From positions 5,176,748-5,240,747 of the forward strand of contig JAYKAV010003266.1 in the NCBI GenBank assembly GCA_035582835.1: 64,000 nt of DNA. The letters run 5' to 3'. The stretch comes from Phoebastria nigripes (taxonomy: Eukaryota > Chordata > Aves > Procellariiformes > Diomedeidae). Under the pieces are notes generated by a model. The model ran no database searches. It was not told the origin of the DNA and worked only from the letters and a program-made list of their open reading frames with translations. How positions within the stretch are numbered: the first letter of the stretch is position 1; the number at the start of each line of letters is the position of its first letter. The translations under genes were made by a program, and so were the position numbers. Of the stretch, positions 1-29,800 are shown one piece after another.

Positions 1-190
1 GGGCATATCCCGGGGACAAAGGATGCATCCCGAGGGCACGGGGCTCATCCCAAGGGCATATCCCGGGGACACGGGGCACACCCTAGGGGCGCATCCCGGG
101 GGTGCAGGGCACATCCCGGGGACACAGGGCCCATCCCAGAGGCAGATTCCGGGGGCACACGGCGCATCCCGGGGGCGCATCCCGAGCCGC
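1..190. repeat. GC-rich minisatellite (VNTR), open at the window edge
   Basis: About ten imperfect tandem copies of a roughly 16-20 base unit resembling GGGCACATCCCGGGGACAC fill this stretch and continue off the left edge. Copies differ by substitutions and small length changes. It lies 240 bases upstream of the LHFPL5 start codon, so it may be promoter-proximal. The open frames through it are by-products of the repeat and are not taken as genes. Confidence 0.75.
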
Positions 191-429
191 TCCGCCCGGC
201 TCCTCCCGAGCCCACCCCGGCTCGGGGCGGGGGGGTCGTGCCGGCTCCTCCCGGGTCCTCCCCGGCTCGTTGGAGGTGTGTGGGGAGGGGGGGTCGCGCC
301 ACCGCCCCCCGGGGCGGTCCATCCGCAGCGCCGCCGCCGCCGGAGCCTCCCGCCGCCGCGCTCCGCCGGGGCGGGGCAGCGCCGGGCGCCCCGGGGAGCG
401 GTGCCGGTGCCGGTGCCGGTGGCCCCGCC
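180..429 (+). promoter_or_regulatory. LHFPL5: CpG-rich LHFPL5 promoter / 5' UTR
   Basis: Very GC- and CpG-rich sequence lies directly upstream of the LHFPL5 start codon, with several G/C boxes and a short GTGCCG hexamer repeat ending just before the ATG. No TATA box is visible. The transcription start cannot be placed from sequence alone. Confidence 0.55.
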
Positions 430-841
430 ATGCCCAAGCTGCTGCCGGCGCAGGAGGCGGCACGGATCTACCACACCAATTACGTGAGGAACGCGCGGGC
501 CATGGGGGTGCTCTGGGCCCTCTTCACCCTCTGCTTCTCCATCCTGATGGTGGTGACCTTCATCCAGCCGTACTGGATCGGCGACAGCATCGACACGCCG
601 CAGGCCGGTTACTTCGGCCTCTTCTCCTACTGCATCGGCAACGCGCTCACCGGCGAGCTCATCTGCAAGGGCAGCCCCCTCGACTTCGGCACCATCCCCT
701 CCAGCGCCTTCAAAACCGCCATGTTCTTCGTAGGCATCTCCACCTTCCTCATCATCGGCTCCATCCTCTGCTTCAGCCTCTTCTTCTTTTGTAACGCAGC
801 CACCGTCTATAAAGTCTGCGCCTGGATGCAGCTGGCGGCAG
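430..841 (+). CDS. LHFPL5: LHFPL5 coding exon 1
   Basis: Encodes residues 1-137 plus one base of codon 138: the N-terminus, TM1, the first extracellular loop, TM2 and the start of TM3. The exon ends GCGGCAG and the donor is GTGAGTGG (phase 1). Reading past the donor leaves the conserved family sequence at once. Confidence 0.95.
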
Positions 842-3800
842 GTGAGTGGGGTCGGGGGTGATGACTGGGGGGCCGGGGGCTGCCAATGGTCCGGCCAGAG
901 CTGCTTTTCCCTCTCTGCCCCCACCTCGACTCTGCTGTGGGGGGGCTGGCCAGGAAAGGGACACCAGCATAACCTCCGAACCCCATTTGCTCCCCCTTAC
1001 TGGTTACCAGTGGGGAATTTGCAGTAAGTAAAGCCTGTCAGAGCAGCTGAGACCCAGCAGACTCGCTGCGTGTGGGCGATGCTCCCGCCCCGTGCGATGC
1101 TGCTGCTGCTGCTGCAAAACCACGTGGCAACCAACCCAGCCACGGCCCGGCCCCGCTTACCTGGGGGAGCTTTCCTGCGGCCATCGCCCAACGCCGTCGC
1201 TCCTGCTCTGCCCCACGGTGCAGCGACGTCGTGGCTTCAGAGCATCAGTCCGAGAACACNGAACACCGCAGGGCCGGGGCACAGGGCTCCCTGTTGTGTT
1301 AGGGATCCTGCGGGAATTAATGAGGGATACGGTGATAACATTTGCTGGGTTATTTGGTGCCTACAATACCCCCTGCAGCAACCGGTAACTCCCTGAGCTC
1401 AGGGGATGACATACTGGGGAGGTGGAACAGAAGGAGGGGACCATAGGAGGGGACTGACCATAGGATTTGATATCATCACCCACGTTTTCCTACTTTTCCG
1501 CTCATCCTCACATCCCTCCGCTCATCCCTGCGGATCTCCAGCCTTCCCTATCCTTCCCCAAACGCAGCGAGACACCCGAGACGCCCGGTAACCCAGCTCC
1601 TGCGTTCGAAGCCTCAGCTGAAACCCAACCCAGCCCTTTGCCGCTCCTGAATCATTCATGCCGGGACTGGCTGCAGCCCCCGGACACCCTGGCTGAAACC
1701 CTGTGGGAGGACGGCCCTGGCATCGGGGTTGCTCCAGTTCCCAGCTAAAGAAATGAGCTCAAGCAAAGATTTAGATAAGAGGCTTGGGGCAGCTCAGCCT
1801 CCCACGGAGCTGGAGCAGGGAAAGGCTTCGCTGTCGTATTTGGGGCTTTTACATACGTTTTTATGCTGGATGAGGGAGAGAAACCCAGCGCAGGTAGCTC
1901 CAGCCACACGGACGAGCCCGAATCATCCCCGACAGCCCAGTTTCTCTGCACCAGACAGGCTCTCGGGAGCTTTCGAGCCGCCAGCGGGCGATGCAGATGC
2001 TGCTGCGTTTCTGGGAATTATTTTAAAAAGGGGGCAGGTGATGAGCAGATCCATTTTCTGGCCTTTGCTCCACGCCAGGGTGCATTTTCACAGGAGAAGC
2101 CATTTCTTTCCAGCTTCCCCTGTTTCTCCGTGCCCCTCCTCTCTGTTAGCTACAGGGAACACTAATTAAATATAGGAGAAACCAGCTGCTTCTCAATGAA
2201 GAGAAATGTTCTCTGCAGACCTAGGAAGCTGCCTGCTGGCCTTGCCNCTCTCCTGTCCCCAAACCAAGGGAAAAAAAAAACATCGGCAAAGGGTGAGGCA
2301 ACCAACCCAAAAGTGTTTTCTGGTTTACCAAGCACCCAGTGACAGAGAAGAGGCACTGGTACGGGGCAGGGAGCATCTTGCTGCTCCAGGAGGCTGTGGA
2401 TGTCCATGAAGGGCANGGACAAACGGCCGCTCATCCAGAGGTCCCACCGTGGGGTTGTTTCTGGCACGCGAGGAGCCTGGGCAGTCCTCACACCTGCACG
2501 AAAAGATATAAAGGATCAGTTACTTCCATGCTCTGCACCAAGATAACAGTGGAGGATGCGAAGAGCCTCTGTTAATCACATCCCAAAGGCTCGCAGATGA
2601 GCTCGGCTCTTCTCCCTACCGAGCCCAGTCACTCTTGTCCAGAAAATGCAACAAGAATTTCTCTGAGTAGGTGGGGGAAAAAAAAGCACTTCTGAGCTTT
2701 TGGGACATGAATTGCTTGGCAGAAGACGGCCCTTCNGCAGCTCGCGCCGGGTTTGTTGCAACTCCCATGGCAAAGCTGCAAGGGCGACGTGCCGAGCGCC
2801 CCGAGGTCGTGTGTGCGCCGGGGTCGGGCGATGAGAGCGGCTGCAGGAGGAGCCGGTGGCTCACGGCCAGGCTGGAACCACCACAGTTGAACAAGCAGAA
2901 TTAATCTGCCTGCAAAGCTGCTGCTGAGGGCAGCGCTACCTCAGCAAAGCATAAGCTGAAATCCAGCTACGCACGGGGCAATAACAAAGTTCTGCACCTT
3001 GCACAGACTAAATCCATCCCAGTTTTGTTTGGAGAAAATATTTCTTTGGAGCGACACAGCCAGGGATGCGTGCGGAGGTGGGAGAGGAGAGACGTTGTCT
3101 GGGCAACGCGGTGATGGGAGATGCTGCCGCTGCAGCACGTCCTTGATGGGGAGCAGCGTGCCGAATCCTGCTCCTCCCCGGCTGCAGCAGCGTGAAGGAA
3201 GCAGAGCCCATGTGCGATGGGCAGCTGCAGGGCATGGAGAACCTTTAAGCCTAGTTAGCTGGTCCATAGTATTTTATCTCTTTGTAGCATTGTGGTTGTG
3301 GCTGGACGCAGCCTTGCCGTGCGGTATCGGCTCAGCAGGTAGCTCGCGGCTGCTGTAACATCTCCCTCTCCCCGCAGCTACCGGGCTGATGATCGGCTGC
3401 CTGATCTATCCCGACGGCTGGGACTCGAGCGAGGTGAAACGCATGTGCGGGGACAAGACGGACAAGTACACACTGGGCGCCTGCACCGTGCGCTGGGCAT
3501 ACATCCTCTGCATCATCGGCATCCTCGATGCTCTCATACTCTCCTTCCTGGCCTTTGTGTTGGGGAACCGGCAGGACAACCTCCTCCCNTCTGATTTTAA
3601 AGTGGAAAATAAAGGTAAAGGCAGCAGGGGCCAAGCTCCGAGCCCCTGTCCTGCTGCAGAGCGTTTCCACACCGCAGGGGATTGCTGTTATTTGGGAGGA
3701 TGGTGGCTTCCTCCCGTGGGAGAAGCAGGAGACCTGTCGTAGTCATCACGCTGCAGGTGAAGACAAACCTGCACCTTTGTCGTTATTCCTATACCCTATT

Positions 3801-3846
3801 AACACAGCCATTATCTTTTTGTTTTACAGAAGAGGGCAACGACTGA
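430..3846 (+). CDS. LHFPL5: LHFPL tetraspan subfamily member 5 (TMHS), complete CDS over three exons
   Basis: Joined exons 430-841, 3378-3614 and 3830-3846 encode 221 residues. The protein is close to mammalian LHFPL5/TMHS along its whole length. Four membrane segments are visible at about residues 26-46, 97-119, 125-147 and 177-200, with the [10 protein letters not shown] motif after TM1 and an extracellular loop between TM1 and TM2. Known in mammals: LHFPL5 is a subunit of the hair-cell mechanotransduction complex at stereocilia tips, working with PCDH15, TMC1 and TMIE; its loss causes deafness. Tyr127 and Cys161, positions of known deafness mutations, are intact. The start is the first ATG giving the conserved N-terminus PKLLPAQEA, in a good context (GCCATGC). 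One ambiguous base at 3588 is a silent proline third position. The 3' end converges on SRPK1. Confidence 0.95.
842..3377 (+). other. LHFPL5: LHFPL5 intron 1
   Basis: GT-AG intron of about 2.5 kb with moderate GC content. It contains a short CTG run near 1098 and three ambiguous bases. No internal exon with family similarity was seen on either strand. Confidence 0.85.
3378..3614 (+). CDS. LHFPL5: LHFPL5 coding exon 2
   Basis: Follows the acceptor CTCCCCGCAG and encodes [20 protein letters not shown] onward, completing TM3, the second loop with Cys161, and TM4. It ends ...VENK plus one base at donor AAG|GTAAAG. Phase matches both neighbours. Confidence 0.94.
3830..3846 (+). CDS. LHFPL5: LHFPL5 terminal coding exon segment (17 bases)
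   Basis: Acceptor TTGTTTTACAG is followed by codons completing Glu-Glu-Gly-Asn-Asp and then TGA. The phase fits exon 2 exactly, and the acidic cytoplasmic tail length matches the mammalian protein (221 against about 219 residues). The 3' UTR continues downstream. Confidence 0.85.
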
Positions 3847-4426
3847 CAGAGCTGATCACCACGTAAGCGCTGCCCGCAGTGATTTTTAATGTTTCTCCCA
3901 AGCACACGTAATGCTGCTGTTGTATTTTGAAGATTACTAGAGGATTGACAACTGTATACATTTTGGTGCTATAGTCACAATTGCTTTTATTTGTGGTTAA
4001 ATGGGAGTAGTCTTTGCTTTGCCTCCATAAATCCTTGCCAAGTGACCAAAAAAAGCTTAAAATTTGAAGCCATACTCCATTTGGCAACAGCTGACCTTTT
4101 CTTTTTCTTCCTAGGGACACCCAGAACTCTTCTTCCATCAGTCGTAAGACACACAGCCCTGTTCTTTAAAATGACTTTTCCAGGAGCTTTAAGCTTACCA
4201 ACTTCTGTGGATTTTCTACAACTGTTCTTTTCACCTAAGGGGCCACTATCGGCTCACAGCTCTCGTGGAGTTTATTTGATGGGAAGAGCCCAAACTGGAC
4301 ACAGGTGTTGGGTTTTTTTTTTTTTTTGTTTGTTTGAGTCCATCAGCAAACCTGGGGAAAAGGGGAGGGATGGNGATTTGCTTCTTCCTGGGGTTTATAC
4401 ACCTTCTTTCAAGGAAATTACTTCTG

Positions 4427-4432
4427 AATAAA
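4427..4432 (+). terminator. LHFPL5: Candidate polyadenylation signal for LHFPL5
   Basis: AATAAA about 580 bases after the stop codon, followed by a short T/GT-rich stretch. It is the first canonical plus-strand hexamer after the CDS. Use is inferred. Confidence 0.45.
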
Positions 4433-4439
4433 AAAAAGT

Positions 4440-5260
4440 TAGCGTTTTGGATTCTGTGCTAGCCTCCTTGGGGCAGGGGAAGTCCTCTGCCATGTCCCAG
4501 GNTGCCCTTGTATGTGACAAATACAACAACCCAGCCAGTTCCTAGCAAAGCCACAAATCGGCTTCCCACTCTGGGCAATAATAACTAAACACAACCTTTT
4601 AAAAAGGGCACTTTTCGGGGAGGGAATCTGCTGGGCTGCAGCAGGCCTGTAACAGTACCTGCAAACCACAGCAGATGGTGCCAGTCAGCATCAACTCGCT
4701 GCACCACCATAACCTGCCAATTAATCCGATTTAGCCATCANTTCTCATCACATCCAACACCCACCTGGGGCAGCCTTCAGCACAGTCCGTTTCTGCAGAA
4801 GACAAAGCAGCACATCATCCCGTCCAGCTCTTACCCGGTCAGAACCCCAAATTAGCCTGTATTAGGATTTTCATTTCTACTTGCTGTAATTTGTTGGTTC
4901 CTGCAGCAGTCAGTTCAATTCAGTTCTAACAAGCACCTTCCAGTTTTATGCTTCCCTCTAAAAAGGTGTTTGGGAACGTTTTGTTAACTCTTTGCTAGGG
5001 AAGACAGCAGAGATATGACAGACTTGGAAAAAAACGTATTTTAGAATGGAAAAATTCCAGCAGAGTTGTCTTGCTATTGACTACTCTTCTCCCCCTTTTA
5101 AAACAGATCACAATACCAGCAACAAAATCTTCACCTACACCATCTCCCTCTGTCTCATTCTGGAAATCAAAACTAAGTGCTCACTAGCAAAGAAAATTCA
5201 ATCAGTGGGCCACTAGCTCAGAAAGAACAGATTTACAGAGGGAACATGAGGAATAGGGCT
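4440..5260. other. Intergenic gap between convergent LHFPL5 and SRPK1
   Basis: No coding exon, RNA gene or clear repeat was recognised here. It separates the proposed 3' ends of two convergent genes. Confidence 0.5.
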
Positions 5261-5278
5261 CAGTTATTAAATAATCTG

Positions 5279-5284
5279 TTTATT
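5279..5284 (-). terminator. SRPK1: Candidate polyadenylation signal for SRPK1
   Basis: Minus-strand AATAAA in the context ACAATAAACAG, followed by T-rich sequence on the same strand. It is the best canonical hexamer found below the SRPK1 stop. Confidence 0.45.
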
Positions 5285-6941
5285 GTACGGCTTTCACAAA
5301 GAAAAAAAGACAAAGCACCCAAGTAGAAAGAATAAAAATGTATTTTCCTTCAGGTTTTAGACTGACACAGCAAGTACAAANCCTTTAGTGTGAGCACTTT
5401 ACGGCAATTTGGAAATTTAACAAACCCCAAGTGAAGGAGCACACGGTACAAGACTGAATCCTGACAGCTGCTTCTGCAGGTCTTCAACTCACAAGCTGGC
5501 TCTAGCCTTGGCTATCACGGTAAAAAAACCTCCTCCTCCAGTCAGGGGTGACAGAGGAAGGACGGGAAGGAGCTCTCAGAGTCGAAGCGTGCAGACCCCT
5601 TCCAGGAAAAGTTCTTTCATCAGCCAGTCTCAAGTACACAGGACCGGGTGAGCTTTCAAGACAACAGAAATTGTTTGCCCTGCCAATATATCTTCACAGT
5701 ATGTAGACAGTAGGTATTTTGGAACCCAGTCCTGCCTGCAGTCCTTCTGTAACAGATATGGAAGTGACACGCAACTGGAAAACTCCAGATGAAAGGGGGA
5801 AAAAAAAAAGAAAGTCAAATCAGCAGTTTAAAACTCTTTTGGTATGTTACCTTCCTTTAATTTTAGATTATATGCATAGAGAACCTGATCTACCCCTAAA
5901 AGAACATGCAGCATGATTTGCATTAATAAGCCCAACCAGGCACTGGACTGGAGAAACTCTTTTCAAGTGGATTAAATGACACCAAGGTTTATGAATGAAC
6001 GATCCTTACGAACCAGGATTTCCAAACACACATACAAAAGTGACACGTAACAGTGGTCTTGGCAGCTTTGGCAACGTAATCGTCTCGGATAGCATCTGCA
6101 TGGCCTCCAGCACGCTCCTGCAGCAACTTCTATCCTCTGAGAGCCACCACGAATCCAAAGGCCTGTTTGGTCCAGGGTAAGGAAGTGCCTCTGAAGTCTC
6201 AACGCTGCCAAATCTTGCGTTAGAGTAGAGTAGAATGCACTGAATCTGTAATAGGATGGGCAAGTCTAGAAGAAGCCATCATAAAACTATCAAATGCCAC
6301 AGTGATTTAACTTTTAATTAAAATTAACCCATTTACTCATTATATCCAACCCCCTCTGAGAAGTTTATATAGAAACCCCACAGAACATTTTTACTTGGGG
6401 TAACTCTAGAAACAGCTTCTAATCCAGTATCTACATGGAAAAGCCAGTTCTCTTCCACTTCCGCTAGCTCTCCTTGTGCTAATGGCCCAGAAAATAAAAG
6501 GCAGTCCCATCCTGGGAAGTTATTTCTGAAGGCCAGCACCTGAAGCAAGTTAAAGGAAAAGAAATCTTTACACTGGGCCTTCAAGTGTTGATTTTGAAAG
6601 TCAAGGGCTATAGCGTGGCTGTGATACAGATGCTGCCACCCTTTTCTTGGGAAAAGTGAATGGTCAAAAATTAAGAGCCAGAGCAGACTGCATCAGTGAA
6701 AGCCAATCTCTCACGGATACAGCAACCGCCTCAAGCAAGGCAAAAAAGTGCCAGTAAGGGATAAAAACCAAAACACTTACAGCTCACTANAAGAGTTGCC
6801 TGCAACAAGGCTACCTCTCTGCAGCCAAAGGGTGCACCCATCCGCATGCTGAAGATTGTGCGTGCGTTGAGTCAGTTCCAGCTTTTGCTTATTTTGCTTT
6901 GTCACCTTTTAGTCACAGGCATTAAAGTAGAAAAGGTCATC

Positions 6942-7034
6942 GAGTTCAGAAACTATTCTGACTATCTGGGCACAGGGAAGGAAAAAAGTAAAGGGACAGG
7001 GCACTTTGGAGGAAGAAATAAAGGATACTAAAAC
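6942..7034 (+). repeat. Local direct repeat, copy 1
   Basis: Begins GAGTTCAGAAACTATTCTGA and is matched, with substitutions and small gaps, by the segment starting at 7932. Identity by eye is roughly three quarters. It lies in the predicted SRPK1 3' UTR. The family is not recognised. Confidence 0.6.
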
Positions 7035-7661
7035 CTAGGTTTAAATAGCTCTTTTCAAAAGATTTAAGCAGCTAGAACAAAAGAAAAGTTATGTGACTGG
7101 AAAGCAAAGAATACAGTAGACACCTAGAAAACGATGGAGGATTTGGAGGTCTTTGCTCTACAAGGAACTAACACCACCTTGGTGCCATCTGTTACTTCTC
7201 ACCCCATTGCTAGCTACTGGACGAACAGCGGGAAATTGACTCCTGAGTCAGTGAGACAAGGAGGCNTTTGGATCTTCACATGCCCCTCACGAAGAAAGGA
7301 GAGTTGAAACTTAGCTAAGGGAGCATATCTGAGCACAGGTGAGCTCACATCTGTAGCACATGGTGATTAACAGTGAGGAGACTCAGAAAAAAACTTCATA
7401 TTCTAGTCAATTAGTCTTTGGTGAAGCCCAATCAAGGCAAAACACAGATGATACCCACTGGCTGAGGAGAGTCCCCATTGAGTCACACAAGCAAACTCAG
7501 CAGAACAGGTTAGATTTATCTAAAATCTTGGAAGCCTTGAAAGAAGAACTTCACACTGAAAATGAACAAGGGAAAAAAAATGGATCTGGGAAGGGGCAGC
7601 TGGCTGCGTGTATGCTATGCTGTAAACCAGAGTGTAGTGCTGTGGCATTGGGTTGAAGCCT

Positions 7662-24708
<17,047 letters not shown>

Positions 24709-26878
24709 TAAAAATCAGATGCCACACTGTTCAGGAAGCAGGGGGACATCAACGGCAGGCGGAGGGGCTGGTTCTTCTCGAACGCAGCAAAGCTTTGTGC
24801 AAGAGTGAGGGAGAAGAGGGATTTGCCTCCACCACCTAGCTGCAGATGCACAGCACTGCATTGCAGGTAAAGGGCCTTGCAGCAAGGCTGGGGGCTGCTC
24901 TCAGATGATCTTCCTGCAAATTCAGTCATGTTAGGGGCTGAGCATAAATAGATTCATCTCATTCTCTTGATGTTTACCTGTCTCAATCTTCCCTCTAATG
25001 AAATTAGAAATTCAGTCAGATACTTTGTTTCATCTTCCTGAACAAGCCGGTTTTATTTGCCTATTCAATAGTCCACTGGATTCAAAGCTCGGATGAAGAC
25101 AAGGATCATGGTAATTGCCGACAGTCCAACCCTTTTGATACAGAAATGCCAGCACAATCACACAGGAGAGAAAGGGCGTTCAAAGTAAAAATGAATTTTC
25201 TGAAGTAATTCCAAACCTCCCCATCCAGAGTTACAAGAAAAACTTATCCTTTATGCTTAAAAGTAACAAAAAAAAAAAAAGCAGGAGTCAAATCTTCTTT
25301 AAAAAGCTGAACTGAGTATTTTTCACAGCAGCAGGCACTGAACATCATCCTCCGACGAGGTAAAAGAATTACCAGCCATTTCCTGCGCCTGTTTACCCTG
25401 CTGGTCTATGTAAGCGATAGGGGAAACAAGTCAGCAACAGTGTGACATAGCAAGTAATAATTTAGAGATTTTCTCTGCTGCAGAGGACTGTTTATTAGCA
25501 AAGACACTCTGAAGCTGGCTCTGCAGTTTTAAACCAAGAGGTTTAAAGAAGAATTGTATTCATCTGATTGTGTATCTAAAATATTTTCACCTTAAAAGCT
25601 CACTGAAGTTTGAACATCCTTTAACAGTTTAGCATTGCCAAACCTCTTCATATTAGAAGAGGTGCTAACAACATGCAAAATTTTCCTCTGTAGCCAAGAT
25701 TTTGCTCCACGTTCATTCAATGCGTCACCCGACAACTCTGCTCACCTCTGCAATGCATGGCAGGGACAGTAACAGTTATTTGCAGGAACTAAGATTTCAG
25801 TCACTCACTTGTTCCTTACAGAAGGTGTTCAAAGAGTTTGGAAAAAANCAGTTTTGTGTTCTTTTGCCAGTTTCCCCATAGAATCACTTATCTGGTCCAC
25901 ACACTAAAAATAAGGTAAAAAACAATTAAGAAGCCTTGATCGCACAATGCGTGTTCTTAGAGATTTGCTCTGAGGTAGATCCAACAGCATCAGGAGGACG
26001 AGAAGATGGGAGACCACACTAACGCTGCCCGTTAGTACAGACAGTGCAATGAAAAAGCAGTGTTCTTCNTGCTGCAGAGTGGCACCAGCACGGGCTCCTT
26101 CGCTGTTCTCTATAAATTACTAGTCAAGCCATCACAACAGCCAAGTCTCCACATGCAACTTCACCGTCAAAACTCAGAACTTGTTCTCTCCACCCCGATA
26201 ACTTACATAACAAAACGCTTGAAGAGAGGTGTTTGGTTCTCCCATTTAAGAGCATTAAGAGCTAATTCTTCAAAACTCTATTTTGTACAGGAAATAAGTA
26301 TTTTTCCTTGTCCCCAAAACAGCAGGAATACTGTCCATGCTACCTATCTACCTGCTTTGAACAGATACAAAAGCAGACCCCTTCCACCTTCAAGCAAGGA
26401 AGGCAGCATACATTTAATTTAATCAAAATCACTTTTGTCACACCTATCATCCTTATATATGTGCTAACAAAAAAAGGTACTCTCCTTACTCCTCTTCACC
26501 TCAGTTTGCCATTCCCTTGATATTGCAGAGATGACGCCCGTCTGTAGGAAACTGAAGACAATTGCTTTCCTAAATGATTTTNAAGCCGCCTGCAGCACAA
26601 TCTTTATAAACACTGTCATTCCTTATTTGTGAGCTCAAATTACACACATGAAACATCCCCAAACAGAATTCAATTCACTGAAGACTAATGACNAATCCAG
26701 CTCATACTGTAGGAGATGCAGATAAGAATACTATAACACACCCCAGGACTCTTGCTGAAGGAAGCGTTGCTTTCCACCTTAACCATCCAGCCAACGATCT
26801 CCAGGGCTGTCCACCCACTGCAGCAGGAGCTCGCTTCAAGTGCTGTTAAGGATTCCTTGTTTTCATTTGGGGGACAGG

Positions 26879-26899
26879 AAAAAAAAAAAAAAAAAAAAA
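26879..26899 (+). repeat. Poly-A tract
   Basis: Twenty-one A in a row within SRPK1 intron 1; no adjoining element was recognised. Confidence 0.85.
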
Positions 26900-29800
26900 G
26901 CTCCATATGGCATGGTAAAAAGCCAGGATTTAAAATCTCTCTCCCTTTTTCACATCCGCGCATCAAGACAATGTCTCTTTAAGGGAAGTATGCTTGCCAG
27001 ACTGCATCTCATTACTATTCCTTAGTGTGCCTGCAATTTCAAGATCATGTTAAGGCACATCTAGTCAGAACGACTGCTTCTGGTGCCAGCTGCCAACATG
27101 CTTACACGCAGATCTGCTGGCAAACCTAGTGTTCAATAAATATTGTAACTGTTTAGACTCAAACTTTCAGTATGAATTCAGGTCTGAAACGATAAAAGTA
27201 TTTTCCTGCTTGCATGCACTTTACCTTTCTGCTCAAGAAATTTTTAAGTATTTGGGGGGCTTTGGGGGAACTATAAATCATAGATTGTGGGGGACTTACG
27301 AGTCTATAATCCACATTACTTTGTGATTATTGCAATTCATTCACTCTTCCATCCCTATTTTTCTGAATAAAGAACTGGTATTTTCTGCCAGTAGGGCAGA
27401 TCCACAAGACTTGCTGCTGTAGGGCAGCCATCCCAGAGCTACCGGAATACTACTGTCGAGAACTTAAGAGGTCTGGAGATGGTCTAACATTTAATTTTGA
27501 AAGAATGGCGCTCAGAGGCACCAAGACAAACGTTTGTTTAGTGAATCTGTGGGAGTTCAGTTTGAAGATAAGTAATAATGGATTTCACATGAGAATGGTA
27601 CAAATGCACAAATAACAGAGGCAATCAAGTTTCTTGCTCCCCGTACCCACTCCCCCACACAAGCACTTAACAAGCTGTTTGTAGAACTGTCTGCTATTCC
27701 AGTTATTACAAACCAAGGGACTTCCATGGAAACCAGCAGATCTTCAGTTGTGTCCTGTCATAGTCTGATAATCACTTCTGTATTTGAATGAAAAGTCCTG
27801 TGGGCGATGCATTCTGACTCTACCTTAAACATATGTTCAAAATACTTACAAAAGATGTAGCCCTGGTATTAATTATGAAAGACAAGTGATGAAAACAATC
27901 CAAGATCCTGATCCCAGGCAAAGTTTTGAATAAGGAAGTTGAGGAAGAACCCGAGAGGGCTGTCAGAACTCCAGGGCTCCTCAAAGACAGCAGGAATGCG
28001 ATACAAGCAAGACATGCAATAATAAACTGGAAAGTATCAGACTCCACTAGGAATTTTCTGCTTCCCCAGACTGCATAGATGGAAAAATTACCAACTTCCT
28101 CATCTCTCTTCATAGCAATTCTATTGTTTTTCAGTTGGGGAGGAGGAAGAAAGAAGTGAGGCTTCAATGCACGTCAAGAGTCTAGCCAAAGAATTACAGA
28201 TAACTGTAAAACAGCTTCTTGAAAATACTCAATACTGCATGCATTTGGGAAGAGGAAGCAAGACAGCGGTACTGTACCAAGTCAGCTCTGCCACTGCCCT
28301 CTCTCCAGGAGTAGAGGGAGCCGGAGAAACTATTGAAAGTCCTGTGAAAAAATATCTCCCACTCAGTTGAGCCTGTAAGAAAGGATTAAATAAATTCACC
28401 AGTGCACACAGAATTAGAAGAAAATACTTCAGAACAAGCCACATACTGTAACTGTATGGCTGCCACTTGTAGTTATAGTCGTAGTTATTCATGCTTACAG
28501 TAATAAAGTGTTCTGCTTTGAGGCACAATTGGTTCAACACCCCTTACACAGAACTGCTGGTTTTGTGCATGAGTAGGCCAACTTTTCCTGAAACAATAAA
28601 AGACGCTGCTGAAGCAAGACACTGGACCTGATGAAGCAGTATGATCATCTGGACCTGCCAATGAAATACCCATCATCTACACATCACACAGACCTGGAGC
28701 CCGGCTCGAGTAATATGCTTATTTTCTTCATTTCAGAGAAAATGAGCTACAATACAGAACTATTTGTTCAGTTTCTTGTCTGTTTCTCTAACTGCTTTGA
28801 ATCTGGATGGGTTTTTCAGCCTGGTTTTTAAACTCTGGGTCTTAATCTCAGTAGTAACCTAAAGAGTCATTTTTTCCTAGGACAAAGAGAACAGTTTGAG
28901 CTAAGGGTTTGCAACATACAACGCAGACAGAAAAAAAGCCACAGTATTTTACTGGCAATTATGGTCTAACAGTCCCAAGTGCCTGATTCCATTACAAATT
29001 ACCAGAGCCATTGGTAAAGTACATCTATATTTGTATTTTAGTTCAAATAGAAGCTTCTATTTTCAAATAGAAGCATAGTTTTGAAGTAAATACCAGATCT
29101 TCCTCGCATATCGGGCTTTTGTTCACATAGTGCAGCAGTCTCACAGCATAGGAAATCAATCTCTTTCAAATGAAACCACGTAGATGGCATGCTCCAGCAT
29201 CACTTCAGCCAGGAATGGATGTTCTGTCCACACTAGAGCTAACTCAAAGCAACATTCCCCTCCCAACAGCACATGGAGCCTTCAAAAAATCAAGCTTGTA
29301 ATCTCCTGTTAGCCTGCACGGCTTCCTAAACAGACACGACCTTACTGCACCAAGGCATTACAAGTACCCACGTGGCCTGGTCTGTGCCACGGGACCTGCA
29401 AAGCAAGAAGCAGCCACCTCGTGGCCAACGAAAGGCTGAACTGTTGGGACACCCATCACTCCTTCCTCCTGCTGAGTTCATGGACGTCCCCATCCAACAC
29501 AGCTCATGAAACACCAGAACACAGGAATTCTGTTTTCAGTTCCCTAGAAGTCATACGAGGAAAACTAGTGCAAGAACTGTTCCCAGGAAAGCACTGTGCA
29601 GCTCCCCCACCTTCCCACGGACCAGTATAAATATTATGCCTAACACATTTGTCTACCAATGCTGAACTCCAAAGATATTAGTAACTGCTTCAAACAAAGA
29701 ACTGCAAAAATCTTCTGCATTTTTGAAAACTGGGCAAAAATAACTACCTGAATGCACCTCGCCAGATACAGCTGTCTGAAGAGTTTACAGTCTAAGTTAT

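Larger units (their letters stand above)
5261..7661 (-). other. SRPK1: SRPK1 3' UTR (predicted)
   Basis: The minus strand downstream of the SRPK1 stop is AT-rich and has no further exon. The 3' end is inferred from an AATAAA on the minus strand at 5279-5284. A long 3' UTR of about 2.4 kb is plausible for SRPK1 but is not proven by sequence. Confidence 0.5.

Noticed and set aside
1..190. Regular spacing considered as a CRISPR-like array
   Set aside because: The units abut with no unique spacers and the window is vertebrate chromosomal DNA; it is a minisatellite.
23..800. Overlapping open frames on both strands across the minisatellite and LHFPL5 exon 1
   Set aside because: They are Gly/Pro/Arg/His-rich shadows of GC-rich repeat sequence. 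Only the frame giving the conserved LHFPL5 protein is supported.
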